From positions 191,520 to 247,648 of the forward strand of contig NZ_LZQD01000003.1 of NCBI RefSeq assembly GCF_001858025.1: a stretch of DNA of 56,129 nucleotides, given 5' to 3'. The translations under genes were made by a program, and so were the position numbers. Below are positions 44,677 to 54,308 of the stretch, in pieces. This DNA is from Trichormus sp. NMC-1. GTDB lineage: Bacteria; Cyanobacteriota; Cyanobacteriia; Cyanobacteriales; Nostocaceae. Under the pieces are notes generated by a model that worked only from the letters and a program-made list of their open reading frames with translations, was not told where the DNA came from and ran no database searches. The first letter of the stretch is position 1. Each line of letters opens with the position of its first letter.

Positions 44677-46686
44677 CTAATCTTGAAAACGGGGTGTCAT
44701 ACAGTAGGGACAATCTAGCCATTCTTGTTGTAATGTGGCATCACAAGTTTTACAGGTAAGGCCACTCTTGCGTTTGGCTTTTAACTCAGCTTCCAAACCT
44801 GTATCAGTAAATGTCACACGCTCCACCTCTTCTAGAGTGGTGGCACCTTGACGGACTAAATCCAGACTGTAAGCAAGCAAGGTTTTCATACCCTCCTCTA
44901 CGGCTACTTCTTTGATGCGTTCCGTGGGTGCATCTTCGTTGATAAGAGTTTGGAGGTTTTCGGTAATCCGCATAACTTCATAAACACCAACACGTCCCTT
45001 ATAGCCAATACCATTACATTTTTGGCAAAGCTGATTGTTGGCTTTAGCTTCGGCTATAGCTTCTGTGGGGAGAGTGTTAGCTTTGTAGAAAGTGATTTCC
45101 ACATCTTTGGCAGCTGATAAACCATAGCGAGCTAGTTCATCAGTAGTGGGAGTATAGGGAATCCGACAGTCTGTACATACACGACGCACCAGACGTTGTG
45201 CGAGAACGCCAATTAAGGAACTGGAAACCATGAAAGGCTCAATATCCATTTCTCCCAACCGAGCGATCGCACCAGGAGCATCATTTGTGTGTAAGGTAGT
45301 TAATACTAAGTGACCTGTCAGCGCCGCTTCTATCGCTGTTTTGGCGGTTTCCTTATCTCGTGTTTCCCCCACAAGCAACACATCAGGATCTTGTCGCAAG
45401 AAAGCCCGTAGCGCCGTCGAAAAATCCAGCCCTTTTTCCCGAATTACCTGTACTTGGGTAATCCCTGGCAAACTGTACTCAATCGGGTCTTCTACCGTAC
45501 TAATGTTAATTCCTGGATCGTTTTTTTCTGCCAATGCCGAATACAACGAAGTAGTTTTACCAGAACCAGTTGGACCTGTCACCAAAATCAATCCAAAAGG
45601 CTTGCTGACCATATCCTGGACAATATGCAAAGTCTCAGGATCAGTAATTAACTTATCCAATCCTAGTTGGGTAGAAGAGTTATCCAGAATCCGTAGTACC
45701 ACCTTTTCCCCATAGCGACTGGGTAAGGTATTCACCCGGAAGTCTACTTTCCGTCCTTCAAACAAGCGGCGAATCCGACCATCTTGGGGTAAACGCCTTT
45801 CCGCGATATCTAAATTAGCAATGATTTTAAATCGGGCTGTAACTGCCGGGATAACTTTTTTAGGTACAGGGTCAAAAGCCTCACGCAGTACCCCATCCTT
45901 ACGGAAGCGAATGCGTAAGTTTTCCTCTTGTGGTTCGATATGAATATCCGAAACATTTTCTTGCAAAGCTTTAAACAGGATTCTATTGACGAGTTTGATA
46001 ATGGGTGCATCTTCGGCATCCTTAATGGATTTGTTGATATCAGCATCATCATCAACAACTTCCTCCATCTCCTGATCTTCCAGGTATTTTAAATCCTGAT
46101 TAATATCTGTATCTCTTTTTTGTTCTTTTTCCTTTTCCCGAACAGCCAACTCATCTAAGTATTTGTTGATCATCTGCTGATAATCTTCCTGGGTAATTAC
46201 CAGCCGCTGCAAAGATAAACCTTGGGGGCGCAAAAACCGGTTGAGTTCATCACAAGCCTCTAGATTATCCGGATCAACCATCGCCACTAACAAATAAGGC
46301 GGGTTTTGCTCCTCATGTTTAGATAAAGGTAATACGCGGTGACGACGACAGGTATCCACTGGGATCAGGGTTTCAATCAATTTGCCAACGTTGATGTTGC
46401 CAATTTGATTGACTTGTGGATCGAGGGATTCAACACCGTATAGTATTTTTAGTTCAAATAAATGCTGTTTCTTGTATTCTCTGATAAACTCCGGTGATAG
46501 TTGTTGCCCAGTGATTGATTCCAGTACATCTGTCAACATTTTGCCAGATTTGCGGCTTTCACTCAGCGCCTGCCGCATCTGTTCATTATTAACATAGCCA
46601 GATTGTACTAGCTGGTTGCCGAAGTGAGAAAACTCTGTTCTGGTAGTTAGAGCGGTGCTACGCCGTTGTGGTGAGGAGTAAGTCAT
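44677..46686 (-). CDS. pilB: Type IV pilus extension ATPase PilB
   Basis: This 669-residue ATPase has an N-terminal T2SSE_N/MshEN-like domain (about 15-190), a charged linker, and the ATPase core with GPTGSGKTTSLYSAL, DPDVLLVGETRDKET and GHLVLTTLHTNDA. The tetracysteine zinc site is formed by VCTDC and CQKCNG. An extra C-terminal CKTC...CPYC zinc-ribbon-like pair ends the protein. It polymerises pilin. It is the first gene of the pilBTC run and is divergent from grpE across a 760-bp gap. Confidence 0.96.
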   Translation of the reverse strand: MTYSSPQRRSTALTTRTEFSHFGNQLVQSGYVNNEQMRQALSESRKSGKMLTDVLESITGQQLSPEFIREYKKQHLFELKILYGVESLDPQVNQIGNINVGKLIETLIPVDTCRRHRVLPLSKHEEQNPPYLLVAMVDPDNLEACDELNRFLRPQGLSLQRLVITQEDYQQMINKYLDELAVREKEKEQKRDTDINQDLKYLEDQEMEEVVDDDADINKSIKDAEDAPIIKLVNRILFKALQENVSDIHIEPQEENLRIRFRKDGVLREAFDPVPKKVIPAVTARFKIIANLDIAERRLPQDGRIRRLFEGRKVDFRVNTLPSRYGEKVVLRILDNSSTQLGLDKLITDPETLHIVQDMVSKPFGLILVTGPTGSGKTTSLYSALAEKNDPGINISTVEDPIEYSLPGITQVQVIREKGLDFSTALRAFLRQDPDVLLVGETRDKETAKTAIEAALTGHLVLTTLHTNDAPGAIARLGEMDIEPFMVSSSLIGVLAQRLVRRVCTDCRIPYTPTTDELARYGLSAAKDVEITFYKANTLPTEAIAEAKANNQLCQKCNGIGYKGRVGVYEVMRITENLQTLINEDAPTERIKEVAVEEGMKTLLAYSLDLVRQGATTLEEVERVTFTDTGLEAELKAKRKSGLTCKTCDATLQQEWLDCPYCMTPRFQD

Positions 46687-47180
46687 AAGTCAATGAGTAG
46701 GAGACCTCTTAATTCAAGTATTCCCACACTGTAGTCAATAATTCGCATTGAGTCTGTATTAAATTTAAGTTTAAAACTTTTCTGCTGAAAAATTTTGATT
46801 CTCAGTACCGTTTTGGGGAGATGGAGAGAAAAATTTCCCCAAACCCTCAAAGAGCAGTCTTTCACCTATCTCTTTTCTGCCATCAGTAATAATTAGTTAA
46901 AAAACTGACTTATGATCAGGGGCGAAGGCTATCAAGTTCCACAATTCCACCAGATTTACTCTTGGTGCTACCATTACTGTTCCGGTTCACGCCTTCAGAA
47001 AGGCTACGCTAATTGGTTCACTATTTGTCACAATAAGAGGACGGTGACATCACTCCTAAGAAAATGTCGGCGGTCAAATCAGCTTTAGCTGCCAGCCTTA
47101 AACAGTAAAGGTGGCATTATGTGGCTACTATCTTTTCGATTTTCGGTTTGATCTGATCAATCTAAAATCTAAAAGATATA

Positions 47181-47270
47181 GGACTTACGCAAGATGTGAC
47201 TGAAAACCTTATTCCTGTGTAGCGGTAATTCATGAATTACCGCTAATTTGGTTCTGTTTTGCGTAAGTCC
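47181..47270. mobile_element. 90-bp MITE with TA target duplication and a perfect central palindrome
   Basis: The ends GGACTTACGCAA and TTGCGTAAGTCC are inverted repeats flanked by TA on each side, the insertion mark of IS630/Tc1-mariner-type transposases. Inside is a perfect 24-bp palindrome, AGCGGTAATTCA and its complement (47220-47243). It has no ORF, so it must be moved in trans. Confidence 0.88.
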
Positions 47271-47310
47271 TAAGATAGTACAGAGCGATCGCAGTTTTAA
47301 TTATGGAATA

Positions 47311-47335
47311 AATCCCAAATCCCAAATCCCAAATC
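47311..47335. repeat. Heptamer STRR, CAAATCC x3-4
   Basis: CAAATCC/AAATCCC heptamers lie about 115 bp before the grpE start. Confidence 0.85.
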
Positions 47336-47446
47336 CTGAAACCAAGTCCCTGTCTTCAGACAAGGGCTAAATCCAAAAACCAAAATCCAAAATCTACAAT
47401 TGCTTGACGCACTGTCGTCAAAAGCATCTGGGATGAGTAGACAATA

Positions 47447-48190
47447 ATGGACGAAAATAAACAAGTAAACAATACAAGCCAGCAATTGGGTGAACCAATA
47501 GAGGTAAAGCAAGCAATGAAAAGCGACTCCCCAGCCGAAATTAACTCTAACGAATCTGGCAGCGAGGTGACTGAGCAAATGGCAGCCCAAACTAATGTAC
47601 CAGCAGAACCTGTACTCACAGAGGAAAATGGTGTCGCTGCGGCAGAAACAACAGAAGTAAATACGGCAGCTTTGGCAGAATCGGCTCAACAAATTGAGTC
47701 ACTAAAAGCACAACTTGAAGAGCGTAGTACCCAATATATGCGGATTGCCGCAGATTTTGAGAATTATCGTAAACGCATCTCCAAAGAAAAAGAAGACACA
47801 GAGATGCAGGTGAAACGGAATACGATTATGGAATTACTGCCTGTAGTCGATAATTTTGAACGGGCCAGAGCGCACCTCAAACCGCAAACTGATGGTGAGA
47901 TGACTATTCACAAAAGTTATCAAGGGGTTTATAAACAATTAGTGGATTCTCTAAAGCGGTTAGGTGTGTCACCAATGCGTCCTGAAGGACAAGAGTTTGA
48001 TCCTAATCTCCATGAAGCAGTAATGCGAGAGCCTACGGATGAACATCCAGACGGTACTGTATTAGAAGAATTAGTGCGCGGGTATTACTTGGGAGAACGC
48101 ATACTGCGTCATGCCATGGTGAAAGTGGCAGCCCCAAAAGAAGATACACCTTCGGCACCAGAAGATGAGTCGAATCAGAATAACGGTTAA
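47447..48190 (+). CDS. grpE: GrpE, nucleotide exchange factor of DnaK
   Basis: This 247-residue protein has a long acidic, Glu/Asn-rich N-terminal extension (about 1-80) of the kind seen in cyanobacterial GrpE. It then has the coiled-coil ([20 protein letters not shown]) and the C-terminal beta domain with [20 protein letters not shown] and [23 protein letters not shown]. It releases ADP from DnaK. It is followed by dnaK and dnaJ on the same strand. Confidence 0.96.
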   Translation: MDENKQVNNTSQQLGEPIEVKQAMKSDSPAEINSNESGSEVTEQMAAQTNVPAEPVLTEENGVAAAETTEVNTAALAESAQQIESLKAQLEERSTQYMRIAADFENYRKRISKEKEDTEMQVKRNTIMELLPVVDNFERARAHLKPQTDGEMTIHKSYQGVYKQLVDSLKRLGVSPMRPEGQEFDPNLHEAVMREPTDEHPDGTVLEELVRGYYLGERILRHAMVKVAAPKEDTPSAPEDESNQNNG

Positions 48191-48263
48191 GTGTTCTTCA
48201 CGGCACTGACTGAAAATTTTTAGATTCTGACAAGGGCAAGAATCGCATTTTTCCAAAAGGATT

Positions 48264-48297
48264 GGGCTGTTGAACGGTTTCTGAAATTTAACAGCCC
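48264..48297 (+). terminator. Hairpin after grpE, possible terminator
   Basis: GGGCTGTT (48264-48271) pairs with AACAGCCC (48290-48297) around an 18-nt loop. Only CTTCC follows instead of a T tract, so it may attenuate or stabilise rather than terminate. Confidence 0.5.
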
Positions 48298-48484
48298 CTT
48301 CCATAACTGTTTCCCTTTCTAGACTCGGCTTCTTAATCAGCAGCAGACATCGGCATAACTCTTTGTATTTTCACTGTCTACCAACATGATTTACACAGAT
48401 GTTACCTTCAGCCTCTAGCCCTGAGCAAAAAACGAGAGTTTGCGAAAAATCACGGTACAAGCACTCAATAAAAATACTGTAAAT

Positions 48485-50452
48485 ATGGGAAAAGTTATTG
48501 GGATCGACTTAGGCACTACTAACAGTTGCGTTGCTGTTGTGGAAGGTGGGCAACCAATAGTAATTGCCAATTCCGAAGGGGGACGCACCACTCCTAGTAT
48601 CGTCGGATTTGGCAAAAGTGGCGATCTTTTAGTTGGTCAGTTAGCCAAGCGGCAATCCATCACTAATGCTGAAAATACAATCTACAGTATCAAAAGATTC
48701 ATTGGCCGCCGTTGGGATGATACGCAATCAGAGCGCACTCGCGTACCCTATAACTGTGTAAAAGGTCGAGACGATACCGTTGATGTAGCAATTCGCGGAT
48801 CTAACTACACACCACAAGAAATATCCGCAATGATCCTGCAAAAACTCAAACAGGAGGCGGAAAACTTTTTGGGTGACACTGTAACTCAAGCTGTGATTAC
48901 CGTACCAGCCTATTTCACAGATGCCCAACGACAAGCAACTAAAGATGCTGGAACCATTGCGGGATTGGAAGTACTACGGATTATCAACGAACCCACAGCT
49001 GCCGCTTTAGCCTTTGGTTTAGACAAGCAAGATCAAGAACAATTGATTTTAGTATTCGACTTGGGGGGTGGAACTTTCGATGTCTCTATTCTCCAACTTG
49101 GAGATGGAGTTTTTGAAGTTAAAGCAACTAGTGGTAACAATCAACTAGGTGGAGACGACTTTGACAATTGCATAGTCCTCTGGATGCTAGAGCAATTCCA
49201 GCGACAAGAGAACATAGATATTTCCCTAGATAAAATGGCACTGCAACGCCTGCGGGAAGCAGCAGAAAAAGCAAAAATTGAACTTTCCAGCATGGTAAAT
49301 ACTTCAATTAACTTGCCCTTTATCTCTGCCGATGAAACAGGCCCCAAGCATTTGGAGATGGAACTGAGTCGTTCTAAATTTGAAGAACTCACAGCACATT
49401 TAATTGCTGCCACCATCGAACCAATGATTCAGGCACTCAAAGACGCAGATCTCAAACCCAAAGATATCAACCGGATTATCTTGGTAGGTGGATCGACTCG
49501 CATTCCCGCAGTCCTCAATGCTGTAATCAAATTCTACGATGGTAAAACTCCAGATCGCTCTATCAACCCTGATGAAGCTGTAGCACTAGGAGCAGCAGTC
49601 CAAGCTGGAGTTTTGGGTGGGGAAGTCGATACGCTCCTACTCTTAGATGTCACTCCCTTATCTTTAGGTCTGGAAACCCTAGGAGAAGTATTTACTAAAA
49701 TCATTGAACGTAATACCACAATTCCTACGAGCAAATCCCAAGTCTTTTCTACAGCAGTTGATGGACAATCTTCTGTGGAAATTCACGTTCTCCAAGGAGA
49801 ACGAGCTATGGCACGAGATAATAAAACTCTTGGTAAGTTTCTTCTAGCTGGTATTCCCCCTGCTCCTCGTGGCGTGCCGCAAATTGAAGTAGCATTTGAC
49901 ATTGATGTCAACGGTATCCTCAAAGTTTCTGCTCAAGACAAGGGTACAGGTAGAGAGCAAAGTATTCGGATTACGAATACAGGTGGTTTAAGTCAAGCTG
50001 AGGTCGAACGGATGCGACAACAAGCTGAGTTGTATGCTGAAGAAGACAGAAAACGTAAAGAACTGATTGAACTCAAAAACCAAGCTGATAACCTGTTGTT
50101 AAGTTACACATCTACTTTACGGGATCATGACTCCTTGATCGGTGAAGAAGTTAAAGTGTTGGCAAGTGAGAAATTCGCCAACCTGCAAGCAGCAATGAGT
50201 GACCCCGCTATCTCTATAGCAGTCTTGAAGCCAATCTTAGAGGACTGTAAACAAACTCTGTTTGGCATTGGTGCAGATGTTTACAAACGAGCCAGCAGCC
50301 TATTAGACAACCAAATTGAACCAGAGGAAGTTTCTGATATTTCCTCAACAGTAGTAGCTGAAACTTCCACGAATCAAGCATCACCACTACAATTTAATTT
50401 GGATTTTGATGATGAAAGTACTGCTGCGGCTGATTATGAGGCTATAGACTAG
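48485..50452 (+). CDS. dnaK: Hsp70 chaperone DnaK
   Basis: This 655-residue protein opens with [14 protein letters not shown], the Hsp70 signature. [14 protein letters not shown] and [12 protein letters not shown] complete the ATPase domain; the substrate-binding domain begins near [20 protein letters not shown]. The acidic tail ends [15 protein letters not shown] and lacks the EEVD of eukaryotes. ATG at 48485 is the true start; an in-frame TTG at 48440 would add 15 residues with no homology. It is encoded between grpE and dnaJ, with a 720-bp gap before dnaJ. Confidence 0.97.
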   Translation: MGKVIGIDLGTTNSCVAVVEGGQPIVIANSEGGRTTPSIVGFGKSGDLLVGQLAKRQSITNAENTIYSIKRFIGRRWDDTQSERTRVPYNCVKGRDDTVDVAIRGSNYTPQEISAMILQKLKQEAENFLGDTVTQAVITVPAYFTDAQRQATKDAGTIAGLEVLRIINEPTAAALAFGLDKQDQEQLILVFDLGGGTFDVSILQLGDGVFEVKATSGNNQLGGDDFDNCIVLWMLEQFQRQENIDISLDKMALQRLREAAEKAKIELSSMVNTSINLPFISADETGPKHLEMELSRSKFEELTAHLIAATIEPMIQALKDADLKPKDINRIILVGGSTRIPAVLNAVIKFYDGKTPDRSINPDEAVALGAAVQAGVLGGEVDTLLLLDVTPLSLGLETLGEVFTKIIERNTTIPTSKSQVFSTAVDGQSSVEIHVLQGERAMARDNKTLGKFLLAGIPPAPRGVPQIEVAFDIDVNGILKVSAQDKGTGREQSIRITNTGGLSQAEVERMRQQAELYAEEDRKRKELIELKNQADNLLLSYTSTLRDHDSLIGEEVKVLASEKFANLQAAMSDPAISIAVLKPILEDCKQTLFGIGADVYKRASSLLDNQIEPEEVSDISSTVVAETSTNQASPLQFNLDFDDESTAAADYEAID

Positions 50453-50564
50453 CACTGCTTGATCGGAATTAAAAATTATCAATTGAAAATGACCAATAAT
50501 TCCTTGATGGTACAAGCCCCCGGACTTATCCGTGGAATCAATCGAAAATCCTGGCATCCTGTTA

Positions 50565-50690
50565 GGGACTTCCAAATCAAAAAATCCTCAATTTGTAGGG
50601 TTAGCGCAGCGTAACCCACTATTATCTCCTAAATTTATGGTGGGTTACGGACTACCGTTCTCACCCACCCTACGATTTTTGGGTAATTTA
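50565..50690. mobile_element. Decayed copy of the GTGGGTTACG MITE
   Basis: The left end GGGACTTCCAAATC follows TTA, as at the complete copy. The interior shares GTTAGCGCAGCGTAACCCAC and ATGGTGGGTTACGGACTA. The right end is degenerate after GGGTAATTTAT. Confidence 0.75.
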
Positions 50691-50829
50691 TCATGGTTTT
50701 ATATCCCCAAGGTTTGCTAGATTGTAGAAGCGAATTAGAGTGGACTAGATGCCTCAATATTACATATACGACCAAAAGTATATGGTGGTTTTCCACACTA
50801 AATGGTACGGCTAGTCCCTCTAGTTGATA

Positions 50830-51000
50830 GGCGTAGTTTCACCCAGGTAAGTAGCACAATTGTAAAAGAGACAGCCTGAGACAGTGAAAATGGTGTAAAC
50901 GCCAAGCGCTGGTGCAAAAGCTGCCCTCAAACAAAGGGTGTGGCACTTACTCAGCGGTTGCCCGTTAGGGTGGTTCCGCTGAATGTGTTGATGATTTATC
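50830..51000 (+). ncRNA. Structured RNA candidate, probably a group II intron domain I fossil
   Basis: The sequence around CAGTGAAAATGGTG, GCCAAGCGCTGGTGCAAAAG, GCCCTCAAACAAAGGGTGTG and CAGCGGTTGCCCGTTAGGGT then GGTTCCGCTGAATGTG folds into short stable hairpins. One is CAGCGG/CCGCTG with an inner CCC/GGG stem. The words resemble domain I of cyanobacterial group II introns as I remember them. No reverse transcriptase ORF and no domain V is present, so it would be a truncated relic. Confidence 0.45.
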
Positions 51001-51174
51001 TAACTTGTTTTGTTGATATTGAAAAAAGCACCTGTTACTCAAGACTTTCTAGTAACTTTTGTCAAAGGTAAAAGGTAAAATTAATTATTAACAAAAATTA
51101 AGTGTTGTCTCTAGTCCTTTACCTTCTGCCAACGCTATTTCTGATTTCTTCCTTCTAAATTTTACCCTTGCTCT

Positions 51175-52305
51175 ATGGCCCGCGACTATTATGAAATTCT
51201 GGGTGTCTCTCGTGACACCGACAAAGAAGAAATTAAACAAGCCTATCGCCGTTTAGCCCGGAAGTATCACCCAGATGTGAACAAAGAACCGGGTGCAGAG
51301 GAGCGATTTAAGGAAATTAACCGCGCCTATGAGGTGCTTTCAGAGCCGGAAACCCGCGAGCGTTATAACCGTTTTGGTGAAGCTGGCGTTTCTAGTGGGG
51401 CTGGTGCAGGTTTCCAAGATGTGGGTGATATGGGCGGTTTTGCCGATATCTTTGAAAGCATTTTCAGCGGCTTTGCTGGGGGAATGGGTGGACCAACCCA
51501 GCAACAAAGACGGCGCAGTGGACCTGTGCGGGGTGATGACCTCCGGCTAGACCTGAAGTTAGATTTTCGGGAAGCAGTATTTGGCGGCGAAAAAGAAATT
51601 CGCATTTCTCATTTAGAAACTTGTGAAGTATGTAGTGGTTCTGGTGCTAAACCAGGAACTCGTCCCCGGACTTGTGCGACTTGTAGCGGTTCCGGTCAAG
51701 TGCGACGTGTGACGAGAACGCCCTTTGGTAGCTTTACCCAAGTCTCTACTTGTCCTACTTGCAATGGCACAGGGACGGTAGTTGAAGATAAGTGTGATGC
51801 TTGTGACGGTAAAGGTGCAAATCAAGTCACGAAAAAGCTGAAAATTACTATTCCGGCTGGGGTAGATAATGGCACGCGCTTGCGGATTTCCCAAGAAGGA
51901 GATGCCGGTCAGCGCAGTGGTCCGCCTGGTGATTTGTACGTCTACTTGTTCGTGAATGAGGATGAAGAATTCCAGCGGGAGGGGATTAATGTTCTTTCGG
52001 AAATCAAACTTAGCTATCTGCAAGCGATTTTAGGCTGCCGTTTGGAGGTGAATACTGTAGACGGGCCTGTGGAATTAATCATTCCCTCAGGAACTCAGCC
52101 AAATACGGTGATGAAACTGGAAAATCGTGGTGTACCTCGTTTGGGAAATCCCGTGAGTCGGGGCGACCATATGCTGACGGTATTGATTGATATTCCTACG
52201 AAGATCACCCCAGAGGAAAGAGAACTGCTGGAGAAACTGGCTAAAATTAAGGGAGACAGAACTGGTAAAGGTGGAGGATTTTTTGAAAATCTGTTTAAGT
52301 CATGA
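51175..52305 (+). CDS. dnaJ: Hsp40 co-chaperone DnaJ
   Basis: This 376-residue type I DnaJ has a J domain (1-70) with HPD in KYHPDVNKE, a Gly/Phe-rich linker (about 75-110), and a zinc domain with four CxxCxGxG motifs ([32 protein letters not shown]). C-terminal substrate-binding domains follow. It stimulates DnaK ATPase and delivers substrates. It overlaps the tusA-like gene by 4 bp (ATGA), and that gene overlaps rsgA in the same way. Confidence 0.97.
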   Translation: MARDYYEILGVSRDTDKEEIKQAYRRLARKYHPDVNKEPGAEERFKEINRAYEVLSEPETRERYNRFGEAGVSSGAGAGFQDVGDMGGFADIFESIFSGFAGGMGGPTQQQRRRSGPVRGDDLRLDLKLDFREAVFGGEKEIRISHLETCEVCSGSGAKPGTRPRTCATCSGSGQVRRVTRTPFGSFTQVSTCPTCNGTGTVVEDKCDACDGKGANQVTKKLKITIPAGVDNGTRLRISQEGDAGQRSGPPGDLYVYLFVNEDEEFQREGINVLSEIKLSYLQAILGCRLEVNTVDGPVELIIPSGTQPNTVMKLENRGVPRLGNPVSRGDHMLTVLIDIPTKITPEERELLEKLAKIKGDRTGKGGGFFENLFKS

Positions 52306-52559
52306 GTGTATTTTCCTTGTTAACTCCTGATGCTCAACTAGATTTGCGTGGTACTCCTTGTCCGATTAATTTTGTCCGGACAAAACTCCGTCTGGAACAA
52401 ATGCCAAATGGAGGTTTGTTGGAAGTCTGGTTAGATGCTGGGGAACCAATTGAACAAGTCCCGGATAGCTTGATCATGGCAGGTTATCAGGTAGAAGAAA
52501 TTACGGATTGTTCTGCCTACTTTTCTCTGTTGGTACGCCGTCCGGCAACTGCTGCATGA
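52302..52559 (+). CDS. TusA family sulfurtransferase-like protein
   Basis: This 85-residue protein has the TusA/SirA core: [22 protein letters not shown] with the sulfur-carrying Cys in CPxxFV, then [20 protein letters not shown]. It may carry sulfur for tRNA thiolation or other thio-cofactors. It is squeezed between dnaJ and rsgA with ATGA overlaps on both sides, so all three are translated in tandem. Confidence 0.92.
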   Translation: MSVFSLLTPDAQLDLRGTPCPINFVRTKLRLEQMPNGGLLEVWLDAGEPIEQVPDSLIMAGYQVEEITDCSAYFSLLVRRPATAA

Positions 52560-53662
52560 AAGGGGATACTGTTTCTACTACTGGACAGTTTTTAGGTACG
52601 GTGTTAGCTGTACAGGCGAATTTTTATCGAGTACAGATGGACAGCGATGGGGAAAGTTTTGAAAATTCTCCCCACCTCCCTACTTCCCCACCTGCACTGC
52701 CGCCGATTCTCCTCTGTACGCGGCGAACACGGCTGAAAAAAATCGGCCAACAGGTGATGGTGGGCGATCGCGTAATTGTGGAAGAACCAGATTGGGATGG
52801 GCAACAAGGTGCAATTTCTGAGGTTTTACCACGTCATAGTCAATTAAATCGTCCAGCGATCGCTAATGTTAACCAAATTCTCCTGGTTTTTGCAGTAGCT
52901 GACCCACCTTTAGAACCTGTCCAATTGAGCAGATTTTTAATTAAGGCTGAGTCTACAGGGGTTGATGTGCTGTTGTGTTTGAATAAATGTGATTTGATTT
53001 CCTCAGAGGAAAAACAGCAAATTAGCGATCGCTTACAGGCTTGGGGTTATCAACCGCTATTTATCAGTGTTCAAAACCAGATCAATATTGACCATATAGG
53101 TGAATATTTGACTGATAAAATTACTGTAATTGCTGGCCCTTCCGGTGTGGGTAAATCTAGCTTAATCAATGGACTAATTCCCGATATCAACCTGCGCGTG
53201 GGGGAAGTTTCCGGTAAGTTAGCTCGTGGTCGCCATACCACCCGTCATGTAGAATTATTTGAAATGCCTAAAGGTGGGTTGTTAGCTGATACTCCTGGCT
53301 TTAATCAGCCGGATTTAGATTGCAGTCCCGAAGAATTAATCTACTATTTTCCAGAAGCTAGAGAAAGGTTAGAATCTGGTAATTGTCGATTTAGTGATTG
53401 TACCCATCGAGATGAACCAGACTGTGTGGTGAGTGGTGACTGGGAACGATATGAGCATTACTTAGAATTTTTGAGCGATGCGATCGCATATCAAACTCAT
53501 CTTAACCAACAACCTGACCCCGAATCTAGTCTGAAATTAAAATCTAAAGGTAAAGGTCAGAGTCAGTATGAACCGAAGCTAGAAAGTAAAAAATATCGCC
53601 GTATTTCCCGGAAAACTCAATTACAGGATTTGCAAGAATTATACCGCGAAAGTGAGGAATAA
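52556..53662 (+). CDS. rsgA: RsgA, small-subunit-dependent GTPase
   Basis: This circularly permuted GTPase matures the 30S subunit. Its N-terminal OB fold contains LGTVLAVQANFYRVQ. The G domain has NKCD, the P-loop GPSGVGKSSLIN and the DTPGF region in permuted order, and the C-terminal zinc site has CRFSDCTHRDEPDC. The start at 52556 overlaps the tusA stop (ATGA); earlier in-frame starts lie inside tusA. Within the OB fold a proline-rich stretch of about 20 residues (SDGESFENSPHLPTSPPALP) is inserted and looks repeat-derived. Its DNA is duplicated at 56032-56117. Confidence 0.94.
   Translation: MKGDTVSTTGQFLGTVLAVQANFYRVQMDSDGESFENSPHLPTSPPALPPILLCTRRTRLKKIGQQVMVGDRVIVEEPDWDGQQGAISEVLPRHSQLNRPAIANVNQILLVFAVADPPLEPVQLSRFLIKAESTGVDVLLCLNKCDLISSEEKQQISDRLQAWGYQPLFISVQNQINIDHIGEYLTDKITVIAGPSGVGKSSLINGLIPDINLRVGEVSGKLARGRHTTRHVELFEMPKGGLLADTPGFNQPDLDCSPEELIYYFPEARERLESGNCRFSDCTHRDEPDCVVSGDWERYEHYLEFLSDAIAYQTHLNQQPDPESSLKLKSKGKGQSQYEPKLESKKYRRISRKTQLQDLQELYRESEE
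52635..52720. repeat. 86-bp segment of rsgA duplicated at the window end
   Basis: Every base from AGATGGACAGCGATGGGG to CTCTGTACG is identical to 56032-56117, including rsgA coding sequence. Confidence 0.95.
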
Positions 53663-53682
53663 GAATGGCGATATCGCATTTT

Positions 53683-54282
53683 TCATGCTGATTGTTCTTC
53701 AGCAACCTTTCTCACTGCTGCTAAATCTACACCCAACTGTTTAGCAATTTCCTCAACAGTTATCCCTGCTTTCAATAACAGTGGTACTGCCTTCAGCTTA
53801 CCTTGCTCAAGACCTTGCTCAAGACCTTGCTCAAGCCCTTCTTCTAATGCTTCTCGATACACTCGTGTTTGCTTAAGTTCATTCAGTCCTAACATCGCTT
53901 CAATCTCCTCTCTCATTAAATCTGGAAACTTGTAAACGAAGACCGTTTCTATTAATTCTATAAACTTTCTCTGTGTTTTGGCATCTGTCACTTCCTGTCG
54001 GGTGCGGATAATGAGTTCTTTACCACGGTTTTTCGCAAGTTCTTCCCGTAAACCAACGAGTTGCAACAAACTCAATCCCAAGGATAGATCAGTATTTTCA
54101 TTTAATTCATCTAAGTAAATCCTGTGAAATTGCTCACTAGATCCAAAGATTCGATAATTTCTAGGCAAACCGGGGTCTAGACTGCGTTTTGTAAAATTAC
54201 TAGGGGTAAGAAATAAGAAAGCATCATGATCCCGATATAGTCTTAAAATATTGTTAATTTCAGCCAAACCCTCGACCTTCAA
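53683..54282 (-). CDS. N-terminally truncated DUF2887/Rpn-type nuclease family protein
   Basis: The 199 residues match the middle and end of DUF2887-type (Rpn/PD-(D/E)XK transposase-like) cyanobacterial proteins: HRIYLDELNENTDLSLGLSLLQL, then RQEVTDAKTQRKFIELIETVFVY and the coiled segment EGLEQGLEQGLEQG. A C-terminal helix-turn-helix-like VEEIAKQLGVDLAAVRKVAEE follows. The usual N-terminal nuclease domain is missing; the frame begins only 26 bp from the branching enzyme start. It is probably a gene remnant. The GLEQ repeat is encoded by a 12-bp tandem repeat. Confidence 0.65.
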   Translation of the reverse strand: MKVEGLAEINNILRLYRDHDAFLFLTPSNFTKRSLDPGLPRNYRIFGSSEQFHRIYLDELNENTDLSLGLSLLQLVGLREELAKNRGKELIIRTRQEVTDAKTQRKFIELIETVFVYKFPDLMREEIEAMLGLNELKQTRVYREALEEGLEQGLEQGLEQGKLKAVPLLLKAGITVEEIAKQLGVDLAAVRKVAEEQSA

Positions 54283-54308
54283 CTTACTAGTACCAAACCA
54301 GAATTATT

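Larger units (their letters stand above)
46687..47446. other. 760-bp divergent region between pilB and grpE
   Basis: Promoters for both the pil genes and the grpE-dnaK-dnaJ group should be in here. The region has a REP-like word (TTCACGCCTTCAGAAAGGCTACGC, only part quoted: CACGCCTTCAGAAAGGC) near 46990, a MITE at 47181-47270, a HIP1 site, and a CAAATCC array at 47311-47335. A CIRCE operator (TTAGCACTC-N9-GAGTGCTAA) was looked for and not found. Confidence 0.6.
50453..51174. other. 722-bp intergenic region between dnaK and dnaJ
   Basis: The region contains a MITE-related fragment (50565-50690) and a structured-RNA candidate (about 50830-51000). No protein gene is supported. A promoter for dnaJ-tusA-rsgA probably lies in the last 150 bp. 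Confidence 0.65.

Noticed and set aside
45341-45715. 124-codon frame opposite pilB
   Set aside because: It is antisense to the conserved ATPase core of PilB and shows no family features.
46687-47446. CIRCE operator in front of grpE
   Set aside because: No TTAGCACTC-N9-GAGTGCTAA-like inverted repeat was found by reading the region.
48440-48484. TTG-started extension of DnaK
   Set aside because: The added 15 residues have no homology; the Hsp70 N-terminus [13 protein letters not shown] begins at ATG 48485.
52508-52555. Earlier start of rsgA inside the tusA-like gene
   Set aside because: The ATGA overlap at 52556 fits translational coupling, and the residues before it show no homology to RsgA.
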